The position numbers were made by a program, and so were the translations under genes. The notes beneath the pieces are model-generated. The model made no database searches, had not been told where the DNA came from, and was given only the letters and a program-made list of their open reading frames with translations. From positions 1 to 62,789 of the forward strand of contig NZ_FNGV01000020.1 of NCBI RefSeq assembly GCF_900103215.1: a stretch of DNA of 62,789 nt. The letters are read 5' to 3'. This stretch comes from Kriegella aquimaris (GTDB taxonomy: Bacteria > Bacteroidota > Bacteroidia > Flavobacteriales > Flavobacteriaceae). Below, piece after piece: positions 34,974-44,315 of the stretch. Numbering within the stretch: position 1 is the stretch's first letter; every line of letters starts with the position of its first letter.

Positions 34974-36101
34974 ATGGAGATGAAAAAAGAATTGCGTGCA
35001 ACAAAGCACATTTTGCCAAAGCACGAGAAATACAAGAACTTCCCCATGGTTCCACGTGTCATTTTTGGTAATGGCAGCTTTGATCAATTGGGTGAGATAT
35101 TGTTACCGAAAAGAAGGCACTCCGATGCTCCATTCATTTTTTTGGTCGATGATGTCTTTGAGGGAAAAGAATTGGTAGGTAGAATTCCACTACTATTTAA
35201 TGATCAAATTGTTTTCATCTCCTCGGAAGAAGAACCTAAAACAAACCAAGTCGATATATTGGTCGCTAAGATAAAAAATGATTTTGAAGAACTTCCTTCA
35301 GGTATTATTGGTATCGGTGGCGGTACTATTTTAGATTTGGCGAAGGCGGTATCCATATTATTGACCAATCGAGGAAGCTCTTCGGAGTATCAAGGATGGG
35401 ATTTAGTTCATCAACCCTCTATTTATCACGTAGGTATTCCGACCATTAGTGGCACAGGGGCAGAAGTTTCAAGGACTACCGTGTTGCTGGGACCGACAAA
35501 AAAATTAGGAATTAATTCAGACTATACCACATTCGATCAAGTGGTACTAGATCCAGACCTTACTCAGGGCGTTTGCAAAGAGCAATGGTTTTATACCGGA
35601 ATGGATTGCTTCATACACTGTGTAGAATCATTAGACGGTACTTTTTTGAATGCTTTTAGTCAGAGTTATGGCGAAAAGGCCTTCGAACTGTGTAAAGAGG
35701 TTTACTTAAATGGGTTGCCCGCCAGTGAAGCTCGTGAAAAATTAATGATGGCCTCTTGGCACGGAGGTATGAGTATTGCATATTCTCAAGTTGGGGTTGC
35801 ACATGCCATGAGTTACGGGTTATCATACCTCTTAGGTATACGCCATGGTATTGGCAACTGCATGGTCTTCCAACATCTCAAAGAGTTTTACCCTGAAGGG
35901 GTAGAATTGTTTTACGAAATGCTTGAGAAACATCAAATAGAACTACCCAAAAATATTTGCGCGAATCTTACCGATGATGATTTTGATACTATGATCGAAG
36001 TGGCCCTGAAATTGGAACCGCTTTGGGAAAATGCTTTAGGAAAGAATTGGCGCACTATTGCCACTCCCGAAAAGCTGAGGTCGATATACCAAAAAATTTA
36101 A
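34974..36101 (+). CDS. kdnB: Iron-containing dehydrogenase, KdnB-like (Kdo 8-oxidase)
   Basis: A 375-residue group III metal-dependent alcohol dehydrogenase. The NAD loop GIGGGTILDLAKA, the ISGTGAEVSRT segment and metal ligands in GMDCFIHCVE, GVAHAMSYG and IRHGIGN are intact. Its N-terminal PMVPRVIFGNGSF and overall pattern resemble KdnB of Shewanella, which oxidises Kdo at C8 before KdnA adds the amino group. The kdsB neighbour supports this. No kdnA aminotransferase is in the window, so the pathway is incomplete here and the assignment is moderate. Confidence 0.75.
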   Translation: MEMKKELRATKHILPKHEKYKNFPMVPRVIFGNGSFDQLGEILLPKRRHSDAPFIFLVDDVFEGKELVGRIPLLFNDQIVFISSEEEPKTNQVDILVAKIKNDFEELPSGIIGIGGGTILDLAKAVSILLTNRGSSSEYQGWDLVHQPSIYHVGIPTISGTGAEVSRTTVLLGPTKKLGINSDYTTFDQVVLDPDLTQGVCKEQWFYTGMDCFIHCVESLDGTFLNAFSQSYGEKAFELCKEVYLNGLPASEAREKLMMASWHGGMSIAYSQVGVAHAMSYGLSYLLGIRHGIGNCMVFQHLKEFYPEGVELFYEMLEKHQIELPKNICANLTDDDFDTMIEVALKLEPLWENALGKNWRTIATPEKLRSIYQKI

Positions 36102-36156
36102 TTTTTACTTCTGGAAGTATGGATTGGAACTTCTGGAATAATCTTTATTTACTTTT

Positions 36157-36813
36157 ATGAAGTGTCACGTCAGATTTCTATTTGTATTGTTTTTTGCAAC
36201 TGTAATCAGTAGCTGTACAGATGAAAAACCTAAAATTTTGATTATTGGTGATTCTATATCCTTAGGATACACCCCATTTGTCAAGGCCAATTTTGCAGAT
36301 AAGGCGATAATTGAACATAACCCAGGAAACGCCCAACATACGGGAACGGGCTTACAGAAAATAAAGGAATGGATCGGCGACGGTGAATGGGATATTGTTC
36401 AATTTAATTGGGGTCTCTGGGATTTGTGCTATCGTCATCCCGATTCTAAAGTACAGGGTAACCGTGATAAAGTCAATGGAAAGGTTACTTTCAGCGTTGA
36501 GGATTATAGTGCAAATCTTGATTCGATTGTTGCCATGTTAAAAGAGAGAACCGATGCCAAACTTATTTTTGTCACGATATCATACGTTCCTGAGAAAGAA
36601 GCCGGAAGGTTTAGTGATGATGCGTTGAAGTACAATGAAGCGGCAAAAAAAATCATGGAAAAGCACGGGGTAGAAGTCAATGACGTTTTCGAAAAATCGG
36701 CTATGATACATAGCAAATTTGGTTCAGGACAGGACAATGTACATTATACCGAGGAAGGGTATAAGGCACTTGGTGAAACGATTTCTAATTTCCTTTTTAA
36801 AAAAATAGAGTAA
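36157..36813 (+). CDS. SGNH/GDSL hydrolase lipoprotein
   Basis: A 218-residue lipoprotein: signal peptide with lipobox ISSC at about residue 20, then the SGNH blocks GDSISLGY (Ser nucleophile, about 30), NPGNAQHTG, FNWGLWDLCY and a C-terminal DNVHYTEEGY holding the Asp and His. This is an esterase of the periplasm or outer membrane, perhaps acting on acetylated sugars. The block III Asn-Asp of typical family members reads NWGLWD. It is 55 bases after the KdnB-like gene. Substrate unknown. Confidence 0.85.
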   Translation: MKCHVRFLFVLFFATVISSCTDEKPKILIIGDSISLGYTPFVKANFADKAIIEHNPGNAQHTGTGLQKIKEWIGDGEWDIVQFNWGLWDLCYRHPDSKVQGNRDKVNGKVTFSVEDYSANLDSIVAMLKERTDAKLIFVTISYVPEKEAGRFSDDALKYNEAAKKIMEKHGVEVNDVFEKSAMIHSKFGSGQDNVHYTEEGYKALGETISNFLFKKIE

Positions 36814-36875
36814 TCGATTGATTGTATACTTCTGTTGAAAAATGTAATCTTACTATTTAATTCCCTTTTCATGTT

Positions 36876-37418
36876 ATGCAAATACTTGCCAAATTCATCT
36901 TCTACAAATTGTTGGGCTGGAAAATGGTCGGTAGTTTTCCTGGTCATCTTGATAAATTTGTAATCATTGTCGTGCCTCATACCAGTTGGGTAGATTTCTT
37001 TCTAGGTCTCCTAATCCGTAGTATATGGAAAGAAGAGATTAATTTTATTGGAAAAAAAAGTCTTTTTAAACCACCTTTTGGGTGGGTATTTAAAAGATTG
37101 GGAGGTGCACCTATAGACCGTACCAAAAATAACGATACCGTAGCAGCAACGGCCAAGATTTTTAATGAGCGCAAAAGATTCAGATTGACCATAGCCCCTG
37201 AAGGAACGCGTAAAAAAGTTACCCGTTGGAAAACAGGGTTTTACTACATCGCTAAAACTGCAAAAGTTCCCATCGTTATGATTGCCTTTGATTTCGGTAA
37301 GAAACAAATAAAGATTTCCGAACCTCATACTCCAACAGATGATATGGAGGCTGATTTTAAAGTATACAGGGCTTTTTTTAAGGGTGTACAGGGGAAAGTG
37401 CGCCGGAATGATGTCTAA
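36876..37418 (+). CDS. Short 1-acyl-glycerol-3-phosphate acyltransferase-like protein
   Basis: A 180-residue PlsC-family protein. The catalytic HX4D motif is HTSWVD near 31, followed by GGAPIDRTKN (glycerophosphate binding) and APEGTRKK (block III). It is shorter than typical PlsC, lacking an N-terminal membrane helix, as in a small form found in Bacteroidota. It probably acylates a lipid at the inner membrane. Acceptor unknown. Confidence 0.85.
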   Translation: MQILAKFIFYKLLGWKMVGSFPGHLDKFVIIVVPHTSWVDFFLGLLIRSIWKEEINFIGKKSLFKPPFGWVFKRLGGAPIDRTKNNDTVAATAKIFNERKRFRLTIAPEGTRKKVTRWKTGFYYIAKTAKVPIVMIAFDFGKKQIKISEPHTPTDDMEADFKVYRAFFKGVQGKVRRNDV

Positions 37419-37567
37419 TTATAGTTCTAATAAAAAAGGCACAAGTACGATATGTCAAATTAGAAGTTATACCCTTTTTTACTTTTAAATGTTAGTTTGA
37501 TATAGACGCTTTCGAGCGTAAATCACAATCAAGTCTATACAGTCTTAGTAAAGTTTGGATAACTAGA

Positions 37568-38626
37568 TTATGCGGAGAATTTTATCGTAAAAGTAGTTCC
37601 TTTATTGACCTCGCTTTCTACACCGATACTGCCGCCTAGGCTGGTAACATGATTGTTTACTAAATATAGTCCAACCCCTTTGCTATCTTCATTGTCATGA
37701 AATGTTTGATTCAGGTTAAAAATTAGATGTCCTACTTTTTTCATGTCAAAGCCAAGGCCGTTGTCAGAATACTCAAATACCTTTTCCCCATTTTCTTCAC
37801 TAGTGATTATCGTAACCACGGGTGATACATCGGGTCTGGCATATTTAATAGAATTGGTAATTAGATTAAGAAAAATACTTTCCATATAGGCAGCGTTGAA
37901 CGCTATGTTTTCTAAACCTGAAAAATCGACTTTAAATTGAGTCTTCGCTTTTTTCACCAATGTGCTTATGGACCTTTGCACCTTTTCAAATACATTTTCA
38001 AAATGAACATCTTCAAGTGCTTCCTTTATAATGTCATCTTGTTTCATCACATCTACATTTGAGTTTAGTGAAGTCTTCAGTTCTTCTACCGAAAGCCTTA
38101 AAAAGTCAATTATTTCAGCAGTGTCTTCATCATTTATGTTGTCCATATCAATTAAATCGAATAGGGTAAGCATATTGTTTACCGGCGATCTTAAATCATG
38201 TGAGGTGGTATAATTGAGTTGTTTTAGTTCTTGATTTAGCTTAGAGAGATGGCCTAAATGCGAGATACGCTCAGTCTCCAGTTTTTTCTTGTGTGTAATA
38301 TCTTTTGCTATGGCATAGACTAATTGCTCGTCTTCTACAGGAATAGAAGTCCAATGCAACCATACGTATTCTCCAGATTTACAGACATAGCGATTCTCAA
38401 AATTGACCAATGGCCTATTATTCTTCAGGCTTTGTCTGTACAAGGCTGTACGCTCCCGATCTTCCTCGTAGATAAAATCGCATATTAATCTAGAATGCAA
38501 CTCCTCTTCAGAATAACCAAGCAACTTGATAAAAGCTGGATTAATTTTTTTAAAGTACCCATCATAACCTGCTATACAAAGGCAATCCATTGATAAATCG
38601 AAAAAAGGTTCTAGTTGAAGCTTCAT
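37568..38626 (-). CDS. Cytoplasmic PAS sensor histidine kinase
   Basis: A 352-residue kinase with no membrane span. A PAS domain spans about 10-115 (GYDGYFKKINPAFIKLLGY at the start, with a PAC-like VWLHWTSIPVEDE). The phospho-acceptor His is in TTSHDLRSPVNN near 140. The ATPase domain has the N box NLITNSIKYA, G1 YSDNGLGFD and G2 SKGVGLYLV. No response regulator is adjacent. The ligand of the PAS domain and the partner regulator are unknown. About 450 bases without a gene lie upstream. Confidence 0.92.
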   Translation of the reverse strand: MKLQLEPFFDLSMDCLCIAGYDGYFKKINPAFIKLLGYSEEELHSRLICDFIYEEDRERTALYRQSLKNNRPLVNFENRYVCKSGEYVWLHWTSIPVEDEQLVYAIAKDITHKKKLETERISHLGHLSKLNQELKQLNYTTSHDLRSPVNNMLTLFDLIDMDNINDEDTAEIIDFLRLSVEELKTSLNSNVDVMKQDDIIKEALEDVHFENVFEKVQRSISTLVKKAKTQFKVDFSGLENIAFNAAYMESIFLNLITNSIKYARPDVSPVVTIITSEENGEKVFEYSDNGLGFDMKKVGHLIFNLNQTFHDNEDSKGVGLYLVNNHVTSLGGSIGVESEVNKGTTFTIKFSA

Positions 38627-38977
38627 TGGTTTATGGTAGTTTTGCGGTTTTACGATTTCCTTTTTAATCAGTCAGCCTGATTATAGTTGGCTGTTCCCAA
38701 CAATAGGTAACGTTTAAAAAGGTCAAATTATTCTTGATTTAGGTGTTAAATCCTCATCAAAATTGGAATTCGAAACGAATTCTATAAAATTAAGGAACGA
38801 TGACTGCATAGCGAAGTGCCAGGTTAAGCCTTATTCAGTATGTAATCTGGTCGTTTTACGGATAACCCTTGGTTACTGCGGATCAATTTTACAAGAACAA
38901 TAACGAGTTTAGCCCAAGGCTATGGGAATACAAAAGACGGTAATAAATAGAGTGAAGAATATGTGGAATATGCATAA

Positions 38978-39003
38978 GTGACAGCTTTTTTAATTGCTGT
39001 CAC
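38978..39003. repeat. 8-bp hairpin GTGACAGC/GCTGTCAC
   Basis: Perfect arms 38978-38985 and 38996-39003 with a 10-base T-rich loop. It could be part of an RNA structure or a protein-binding dyad. Confidence 0.35.
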
Positions 39004-39037
39004 GCTCTAATAAAAATACCTTACGAAATGTCTTTGA

Positions 39038-39062
39038 AGCCCTAAATCCATTTAGGGCTATT
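39038..39062. terminator. Hairpin downstream of the yebC-family gene
   Basis: Ten-base perfect arms (AGCCCTAAAT with ATTTAGGGCT) lie just after the gene's 3' end. The T-run (ATTTT) is on the plus strand, so it may also end a plus-strand transcript. Confidence 0.45.
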
Positions 39063-39082
39063 TTCACTATGAAGCTAATTAG

Positions 39083-39793
39083 TTACTCTTGCATGGTATG
39101 ATATACGTTCTGTACATCATCGTCTTCTTCGATTTTTTCCAATAATTTTTCTACATCGGCAACCTCTTCTTCATTCAATTCCTTGGTCACTTGTGGAATA
39201 CGCTCAAAACCGGAAGATAATATTTCAATACTGCGATTTTCTAATTCTTTCTGAATGGCCCCAAAACTTTCAAAAGGCGCGTAAATTAAAAGCCCGTCTT
39301 CATCTTCAAAAACTTCTTCTGCACCAAAATCGATCATTTCGAGTTCAAGTTCCTCAGGGTCGATGCCCTCCGCTGGAATACGAAAGTTACAGGTATGGTC
39401 GAACATGAATTCAACGGAACCCGAAGTACCCAAACTACCGTCGCATTTATTAAAATAACTGCGAATATTGGCTACGGTACGTGTATTGTTATCAGTTGCC
39501 GTTTCAATGAGAATAGCAATGCCATGGGGCGCATAACCCTCAAAAAGGACTTCTTTGTAATCGCCCTGACTTTTATCGGAAGCTCTTTTGATTGCCCGTT
39601 CAATATTGTCTTTGGGCATGTTGACAGACTTGGCGTTCTGTATTACCGCTCTCAGTCTCGAATTGGAATCTGGATCTGGTCCGCCTTCCTTTACCGCCAT
39701 AACAATATCTTTGCCAATACGTGTAAAGGCCTTAGACATTGCCGCCCATCGTTTCATTTTACGTGCTTTTCGAAATTCAAAAGCTCTTCCCAT
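39083..39793 (-). CDS. YebC/PmpR family regulatory protein
   Basis: A 236-residue member of the YebC family, DNA-binding regulators that in recent work also act as ribosome factors. It starts MGRAFEFRKARKMKRWAAM, has PDPDSNSRLR and NMPKDNIERAIKRA, and VLFEGYAPHGIAILIE, all conserved. The promoter at 39846-39875 gives a leader of about 45 bases. It stands alone. Confidence 0.94.
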   Translation of the reverse strand: MGRAFEFRKARKMKRWAAMSKAFTRIGKDIVMAVKEGGPDPDSNSRLRAVIQNAKSVNMPKDNIERAIKRASDKSQGDYKEVLFEGYAPHGIAILIETATDNNTRTVANIRSYFNKCDGSLGTSGSVEFMFDHTCNFRIPAEGIDPEELELEMIDFGAEEVFEDEDGLLIYAPFESFGAIQKELENRSIEILSSGFERIPQVTKELNEEEVADVEKLLEKIEEDDDVQNVYHTMQE

Positions 39794-39845
39794 AATCTAT
39801 TGTTGCATTAAATTGATGTGGACAAATTTAATAAAATTTAAGGAC

Positions 39846-39875
39846 CAAAAGTAGCAGTGCTCGGGTAAGTGACAA
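39846..39875 (-). promoter_or_regulatory. Promoter of the yebC-family gene (TTG-N19-TACTTTTG)
   Basis: On the minus strand TTG (39875-39873) and TACTTTTG (39853-39846) are 19 bases apart, matching the Bacteroidota consensus. Confidence 0.65.
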
Positions 39876-40007
39876 GTTACTGCTGGTTTTGGTGTAACGT
39901 ATTGTCTAACAGTGTTTTTTGTTTAAGGAAAAAGCGAAACCCACCTTAAAAGTAAAGTGGGTCACGAGTCCTATTTATTTTTTAAAGCGTATTACCGACC
40001 GCAAATT

Positions 40008-40295
40008 TTACGCACTTTCAATAATCTTCTCAATGGCATGGGCCAAAATAAAGTCTTTTTCAGTTACTCCCCCTGCGTCATGGGTGCTTAACCGAATGTT
40101 CAATGTGTTGTATATATTGTTCCAATCAGGATGATGACGCTGAACCTCACATTCAAAAGCGATGTGCGTCATGGTCGCGAAAGCTTCCCTAAAATCTTTG
40201 AATTCAAACGTGGTCTCAATTGCGCCATTCACATATTCCCAGCCCTCAATTTTGTCTAAGCGCTCTTCTATTGTTCTTTCTGATAATTTTTCCAT
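40008..40295 (-). CDS. 4a-hydroxytetrahydrobiopterin dehydratase (PCD/DCoH)
   Basis: A 95-residue pterin-4a-carbinolamine dehydratase. It keeps the family pattern WEYVNGAIETTFEFKDF, with MTHIAFECEVQRHHPDWNN (two His in tandem) and LSTHDAGGVTEKD. It regenerates pterin cofactor for aromatic amino acid hydroxylases; no such hydroxylase is in the window. It follows the flavodoxin-like gene by 28 bases, so they may be cotranscribed. Confidence 0.93.
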   Translation of the reverse strand: MEKLSERTIEERLDKIEGWEYVNGAIETTFEFKDFREAFATMTHIAFECEVQRHHPDWNNIYNTLNIRLSTHDAGGVTEKDFILAHAIEKIIESA

Positions 40296-40323
40296 TGTTT
40301 TATACCTATTTTTTGGTTTTTAG

Positions 40324-41040
40324 TTATCTATATTCAGGATTTTCAAATGCCCATCGGGAACCGGTGTCCCAAGCTTCTCTCGAATTCCCATAGCTGGGAT
40401 AGCCACCTTTGTCTTTTAGAATTTTCGCCAAATGTAGCAGATTATACGTCATAAATGTAGTATTTCTATTAGTGAAATCGTTTTCTGCCGCATTTGATTC
40501 CTTATCTAAATAACTTGGGCCGGGCCCTATTTCACCGATCCAGCCACAATCGCCTTGGGGAGGAATAGAATATCCTAAGTGTTGTAAGGCGTACAAAATG
40601 CCCATAGCACAATGTTTGACTCCGTCTTCATTGCCGGTTATTATGGTTCCTCCTACCTTTCCATAGAACAAATATTGCCCCTTGTCGTTCTGTTTTCCAG
40701 ACATGGCGTAAAGCCTTTCGATAACTTTTGTGCATATTGAAGAACGTTCACCCAGCCAAATGGGAGTTCCCAAAATCAAAATGTCAGCGGCAAAAATCGT
40801 TTTGAATAGTTGAGGCCATTCATCCTTGTCGGCTCCTTCTTTGGTCATATCCGGTTGAACTCCGTAGGCAATGTCGTGGTCAACGGCCCGAATAGTTTTT
40901 ACCGATACTCCTTCTTTTTCCATTATTCTCCGTGAAACATCTATCAAGCCTTGTGTATGGCTTTGCTGAGGTGTTTTTTTCAACGTACAGTTGATATAGA
41001 CCGCTTTGAGTCCACTGAAACCTCCCTTATCATCTTTCAT
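40324..41040 (-). CDS. Flavodoxin-fold NAD(P)H-dependent reductase-like protein
   Basis: A 238-residue flavoprotein of the NADPH-dependent FMN reductase/WrbA type. It has an N-terminal strand with YINCTLKKTPQQSHT (FMN phosphate loop), ILGTPIWLGERSS and TGNEDGVKHC, where FMN ring contacts are expected. The C-terminal tail ends in TGSRWAFENPEYR. Electron acceptor unknown; quinone or drug reduction is possible. Confidence 0.85.
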   Translation of the reverse strand: MKDDKGGFSGLKAVYINCTLKKTPQQSHTQGLIDVSRRIMEKEGVSVKTIRAVDHDIAYGVQPDMTKEGADKDEWPQLFKTIFAADILILGTPIWLGERSSICTKVIERLYAMSGKQNDKGQYLFYGKVGGTIITGNEDGVKHCAMGILYALQHLGYSIPPQGDCGWIGEIGPGPSYLDKESNAAENDFTNRNTTFMTYNLLHLAKILKDKGGYPSYGNSREAWDTGSRWAFENPEYR

Positions 41041-41140
41041 CGCTTATGTAATTTTAATTGAATTTAAAGTTACTAAAATTACGATCTGTTACTATCGCCG
41101 AAATGATATGTATCCATAATATATTGGTATGGACACTGAA

Positions 41141-41965
41141 CTAACCTGAAATGTGGTGGTCTATAATGTCTTGACTGCTGAATTGTAGGTTTTTTGGAAG
41201 AATGTTATCTTTTGGGAGTACCGCAAGATACCGTTCGTCATTGGTAGTATATATGCGCTTATAGATGGGGTTAAAATGTCCGATCCGATCTACAACTTCG
41301 CTGATGAAGTCTTCATGATGCACCAAATCATTACTGCCTAAATGAAACACGCCAGTCTTATTTCTATTGATTAAATAATGAATTTGTTGCGTGAGTTTAT
41401 CGTCGTTGGTCACGTTCATAACCAGATTTGGGAAAACTTCGAGGGGTTCGTTGGCCCAAATGGCCTGTTTGATTTGCTTTATTCGAGGAGAACCATTACC
41501 AAATACCATTGGTACGCGAAGAATGGCCATTTTCTTTTTCGGCAGACGTAACAACATGTTCTCAATCTTTATTTTTAATCTACCGTAAACACTCTCTGAC
41601 AAGGTTTTGTCATTTTCATAGGAAGGATATTTGCTATAGGCATCAAAAACATTGGCCGAAGAAATAAAGTAAAGTTTACAGTCGTCTTTCTTTTTCAAGT
41701 ACTCGACAATATGTTGGTGTGCCTGTATCTGAGCAGCAAAATTACCGCGTATTGCCGATATGATATATTGGGGATTTATTTTTTCCAACAACTGAACGAC
41801 ATCATCCTCTTGCATGTCGTATTTGAAAAATTTTTGATTACTCTCGAAAGCCCTACGAGCCGAATTGTAGGTCGCATAGGTATCGTAATAGTTGTAGAGT
41901 TCTTTATAGAGTGCATTCCCCAAAAACCCGCTTCCTCCTAATATGAGTATTTTTTTTGACAGCAA
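41141..41965 (-). CDS. NAD-dependent epimerase/RmlD-like extended SDR protein
   Basis: A 274-residue extended short-chain dehydrogenase. The Rossmann motif GGSGFLGNALY is at residue 9, FISSANVFD carries the strand before the catalytic residues and YGRLK is the YxxxK pair near 140. The C-terminal substrate part resembles RmlD (dTDP-rhamnose reductase) and nucleotide-sugar epimerases. It is the last gene of the gcvT-glsA operon, three bases after glsA. Substrate unknown. Confidence 0.85.
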   Translation of the reverse strand: MLSKKILILGGSGFLGNALYKELYNYYDTYATYNSARRAFESNQKFFKYDMQEDDVVQLLEKINPQYIISAIRGNFAAQIQAHQHIVEYLKKKDDCKLYFISSANVFDAYSKYPSYENDKTLSESVYGRLKIKIENMLLRLPKKKMAILRVPMVFGNGSPRIKQIKQAIWANEPLEVFPNLVMNVTNDDKLTQQIHYLINRNKTGVFHLGSNDLVHHEDFISEVVDRIGHFNPIYKRIYTTNDERYLAVLPKDNILPKNLQFSSQDIIDHHISG

Positions 41966-41968
41966 TGC

Positions 41969-42886
41969 TTAAAATATTGATTGACCTGTAGCCGTGGTGA
42001 GTTTCTCCAAAGCTTCCATGCCCAATTTTGAGTTTCCCTTGGCGTTGAGTCCAGGGGACCAAGTGGCTACACAGTATTTTCCGGGTAAAACGGCAACAAT
42101 ACCGCCACCAACACCACTTTTGCCGGGTAGGCCCACTTCAAAGGCGAACTCTCCTGCTTCATCATAAAAACCACAGGTAAGCATAATTGAATTGATACGT
42201 TTTACTTGTCTTAGTGTAAGCTGTTTTTGTTCGCGTTGGCAGAGACCTCGGTTCATAAACATAAAGAATACCTTGGTCAATTGTTCGCAAGTCATTTGAA
42301 GCGAGCATTGGTGAAAGTAAAAATCCAATACAGTTTCAACATCGTTTTTCAAATTGCCATATGATTTTAGCAGGTTCGCGGCGGCATAGTTTCTAAAGCC
42401 TGTCGCTTTCTCAGACTGTGCAACGGTGCTATCAAATTCGATGGTTTGATCATTGGCAAGATCCCTGACGAATTGTAGAAAATCAACTTTTGGATTCGTA
42501 AGTCTAGAAACCAATATATCGGCGACTACGATGGCTCCTGCATTAATAAGTGGATTTCTTGGAATCCCATTTTCCATTTCTAAAAGTGATAAATGGTTGA
42601 ATGGGTCACCTGAAGGTTCCACATCTACACGCTTCCATAAATCTTCACCGACCAGAGAAATAGCTTTGGCTAGGGTCAGCACTTTGGAAATACTTTGAAT
42701 AGAAAATTTCTCTAGGGAATTACCAGCTCCAAAATTATTTTTTTCGGCATCGACCAAATGGATGCCGAATTTAAAGCGATCGACTTTGGCAAGTTCTGGA
42801 ATATAGGTTGCAACCTTGCCACGATCTTCTGTCAATTGACAGCCAGAGGCAATATCGTCCAGAATTTGTTGATAGTCGATTGTCAT
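41969..42886 (-). CDS. glsA: Glutaminase
   Basis: Hydrolyses glutamine to glutamate and ammonia. The 305-residue beta-lactamase-like enzyme has the catalytic SxxK in [10 protein letters not shown] near 64, EPSGDPFN, the NPLINAGAI segment, and [12 protein letters not shown] near 260, all typical of GlsA. Its ATG overlaps the gcvT stop by four bases, so the two are coupled, and it may use ammonia in the same metabolic context as glycine cleavage. Confidence 0.96.
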   Translation of the reverse strand: MTIDYQQILDDIASGCQLTEDRGKVATYIPELAKVDRFKFGIHLVDAEKNNFGAGNSLEKFSIQSISKVLTLAKAISLVGEDLWKRVDVEPSGDPFNHLSLLEMENGIPRNPLINAGAIVVADILVSRLTNPKVDFLQFVRDLANDQTIEFDSTVAQSEKATGFRNYAAANLLKSYGNLKNDVETVLDFYFHQCSLQMTCEQLTKVFFMFMNRGLCQREQKQLTLRQVKRINSIMLTCGFYDEAGEFAFEVGLPGKSGVGGGIVAVLPGKYCVATWSPGLNAKGNSKLGMEALEKLTTATGQSIF

Positions 42887-43968
42887 ACGCTATAGAAAGG
42901 TAGCTTTACAACGGTTGCAGGGACCGATTTCTTGCGTATCTGTATATTTATTTTAGTGCCTAATGACGAAAGATCTGTGGGAACGTACCCAAGTCCGATA
43001 CCTTTTCCTAGGGAAGGGGACATGGTACCCGATGTTACAACACCAATTATTTTGCCCTGAGCGTCTACAATGTCATAATCGTGCCGTGGAATACCTCTTT
43101 CGTCTAAAGTAAAAGCAATTAATTTCCGTTCCGAACCCTGCTCTTTTTCTTCCTTCAAAGCTTCACTGTTGACAAAATCTTTGGTAAACTTGGTAATCCA
43201 CCCTAAACCTGCTTCTAATGGTGATGTTTCATCATTGATATCGTTTCCATAAAGGCAGTAACCCATTTCCAATCGTAGCGTATCACGTGCCGCGAGACCA
43301 ATTGGCTTTATGTCATAAGCTGCACCAGCTTCAAAAACTTTGTCCCAAATCTGCTTTACTTCTTCATTCTTGCAATAGATTTCAAAACCACCAGATCCGG
43401 TATATCCGGTTGCGGAAATGATAACATGCGGTATTCCTGCAAAATCACCAACGACAAAATTGTAGAACTTTATAGCCGATAGATCAACAGAAGTTAGTGC
43501 CTGCATAGCCTCCACGGCCTTAGGTCCTTGAATGGCCAAAAGTGAATAGCCTTCTGAGATATTTCGCATATCGGCATTAAAATCGGCATTATATTTCGAG
43601 ATGTGTTTCCAGTCTTTCTCGATATTTGCAGCATTTACCACCAATAAATACTGATCTTCTTTTAAACGGTAGACGATGAGGTCATCAACAATACCGCCTG
43701 TCTCATTAGGCAAACAGCTGTATTGGGCTTTTCCAATAGTTAATTTGGAGGCATCGTTCGAGGTTACTTTTTGTATCAAATCTAAAGCTGTGGAACCGCT
43801 GATTAAAAATTCGCCCATATGGGATACATCAAAAACGCCTACACCCTTGCGTACGGTTTCATGTTCGGCATTTACCCCCTCGTAAGAAACGGGCATGTTA
43901 TAGCCGGCAAAAGGTACTATTTTGGCACCAAGGGCTTCGTGGGTCGGGGTAAGGGCGGTATTTTTCAT
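42883..43968 (-). CDS. gcvT: Aminomethyltransferase (glycine cleavage T protein)
   Basis: Transfers the methylene group of the glycine-derived aminomethyl-lipoyl H protein to tetrahydrofolate, releasing ammonia. The 361-residue product has the folate-binding [13 protein letters not shown] near 41, NAANIEKDW near 110 and [12 protein letters not shown] near 190, with [11 protein letters not shown]. gcvH and gcvP are not in the window. A -7-like element lies upstream at 44077-44084. No glycine riboswitch was recognised in the 5' region. Confidence 0.96.
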   Translation of the reverse strand: MKNTALTPTHEALGAKIVPFAGYNMPVSYEGVNAEHETVRKGVGVFDVSHMGEFLISGSTALDLIQKVTSNDASKLTIGKAQYSCLPNETGGIVDDLIVYRLKEDQYLLVVNAANIEKDWKHISKYNADFNADMRNISEGYSLLAIQGPKAVEAMQALTSVDLSAIKFYNFVVGDFAGIPHVIISATGYTGSGGFEIYCKNEEVKQIWDKVFEAGAAYDIKPIGLAARDTLRLEMGYCLYGNDINDETSPLEAGLGWITKFTKDFVNSEALKEEKEQGSERKLIAFTLDERGIPRHDYDIVDAQGKIIGVVTSGTMSPSLGKGIGLGYVPTDLSSLGTKINIQIRKKSVPATVVKLPFYSV

Positions 43969-44315
43969 ATGTAAAAGAGTGTTTTTTTTGGTTTTGCTTT
44001 CTCTTCAAGTTCGCTGTTGATAGCCGATAATTTTTGACAGGCACGTCGATGCCTAATTTTAAACTTATAGGCCCGGCAAATCTATTGAATATATAAAGGA
44101 TACGAAAATAGCGGTTCGTAATGTTTTGCAAAAAGTAGAGCCTTTTTAAAAGGAGATGAAAATACAGTGGAAATCTCTCTCATTTCCTTCCCAAGCTTAC
44201 ATATAACTTACTATTTACATAGGTATTATAGGATATATTTCTTTCAATCTAGCTTCGTAATCGAAAGTGAAATAGTTGTTGACCGAAAAATATAATAGAC
44301 TAGATCTAACCAATG
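43969..44315. other. Intergenic region between gcvT and thrC
   Basis: 347 bases, AT-rich. It holds a possible gcvT -7 element (44077-44084, minus strand) and no recognisable RNA gene or ORF. No strong terminator for thrC was found. Confidence 0.6.
44077..44084 (-). promoter_or_regulatory. Possible -7 element TAGATTTG of the gcvT operon
   Basis: It matches TAnnTTTG on the minus strand and would give a leader of about 100 bases. The -33 position has no TTTG. Confidence 0.4.

Larger units (their letters stand above)
38627..39082. other. Gene-free region with three hairpins
   Basis: This 456-base stretch holds no convincing ORF. Perfect hairpins lie at 38766-38782 (GAATTCG-AAA-CGAATTC), 38978-39003 and 39038-39059. 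It may hold the kinase promoter, the end of the yebC transcript or a small RNA. No TAnnTTTG element with a proper -33 was found on either strand. Confidence 0.5.

Noticed and set aside
43969-44315. Possible glycine riboswitch upstream of gcvT
   Set aside because: The conserved paired aptamer cores and linker of the glycine riboswitch were not seen on the minus strand.
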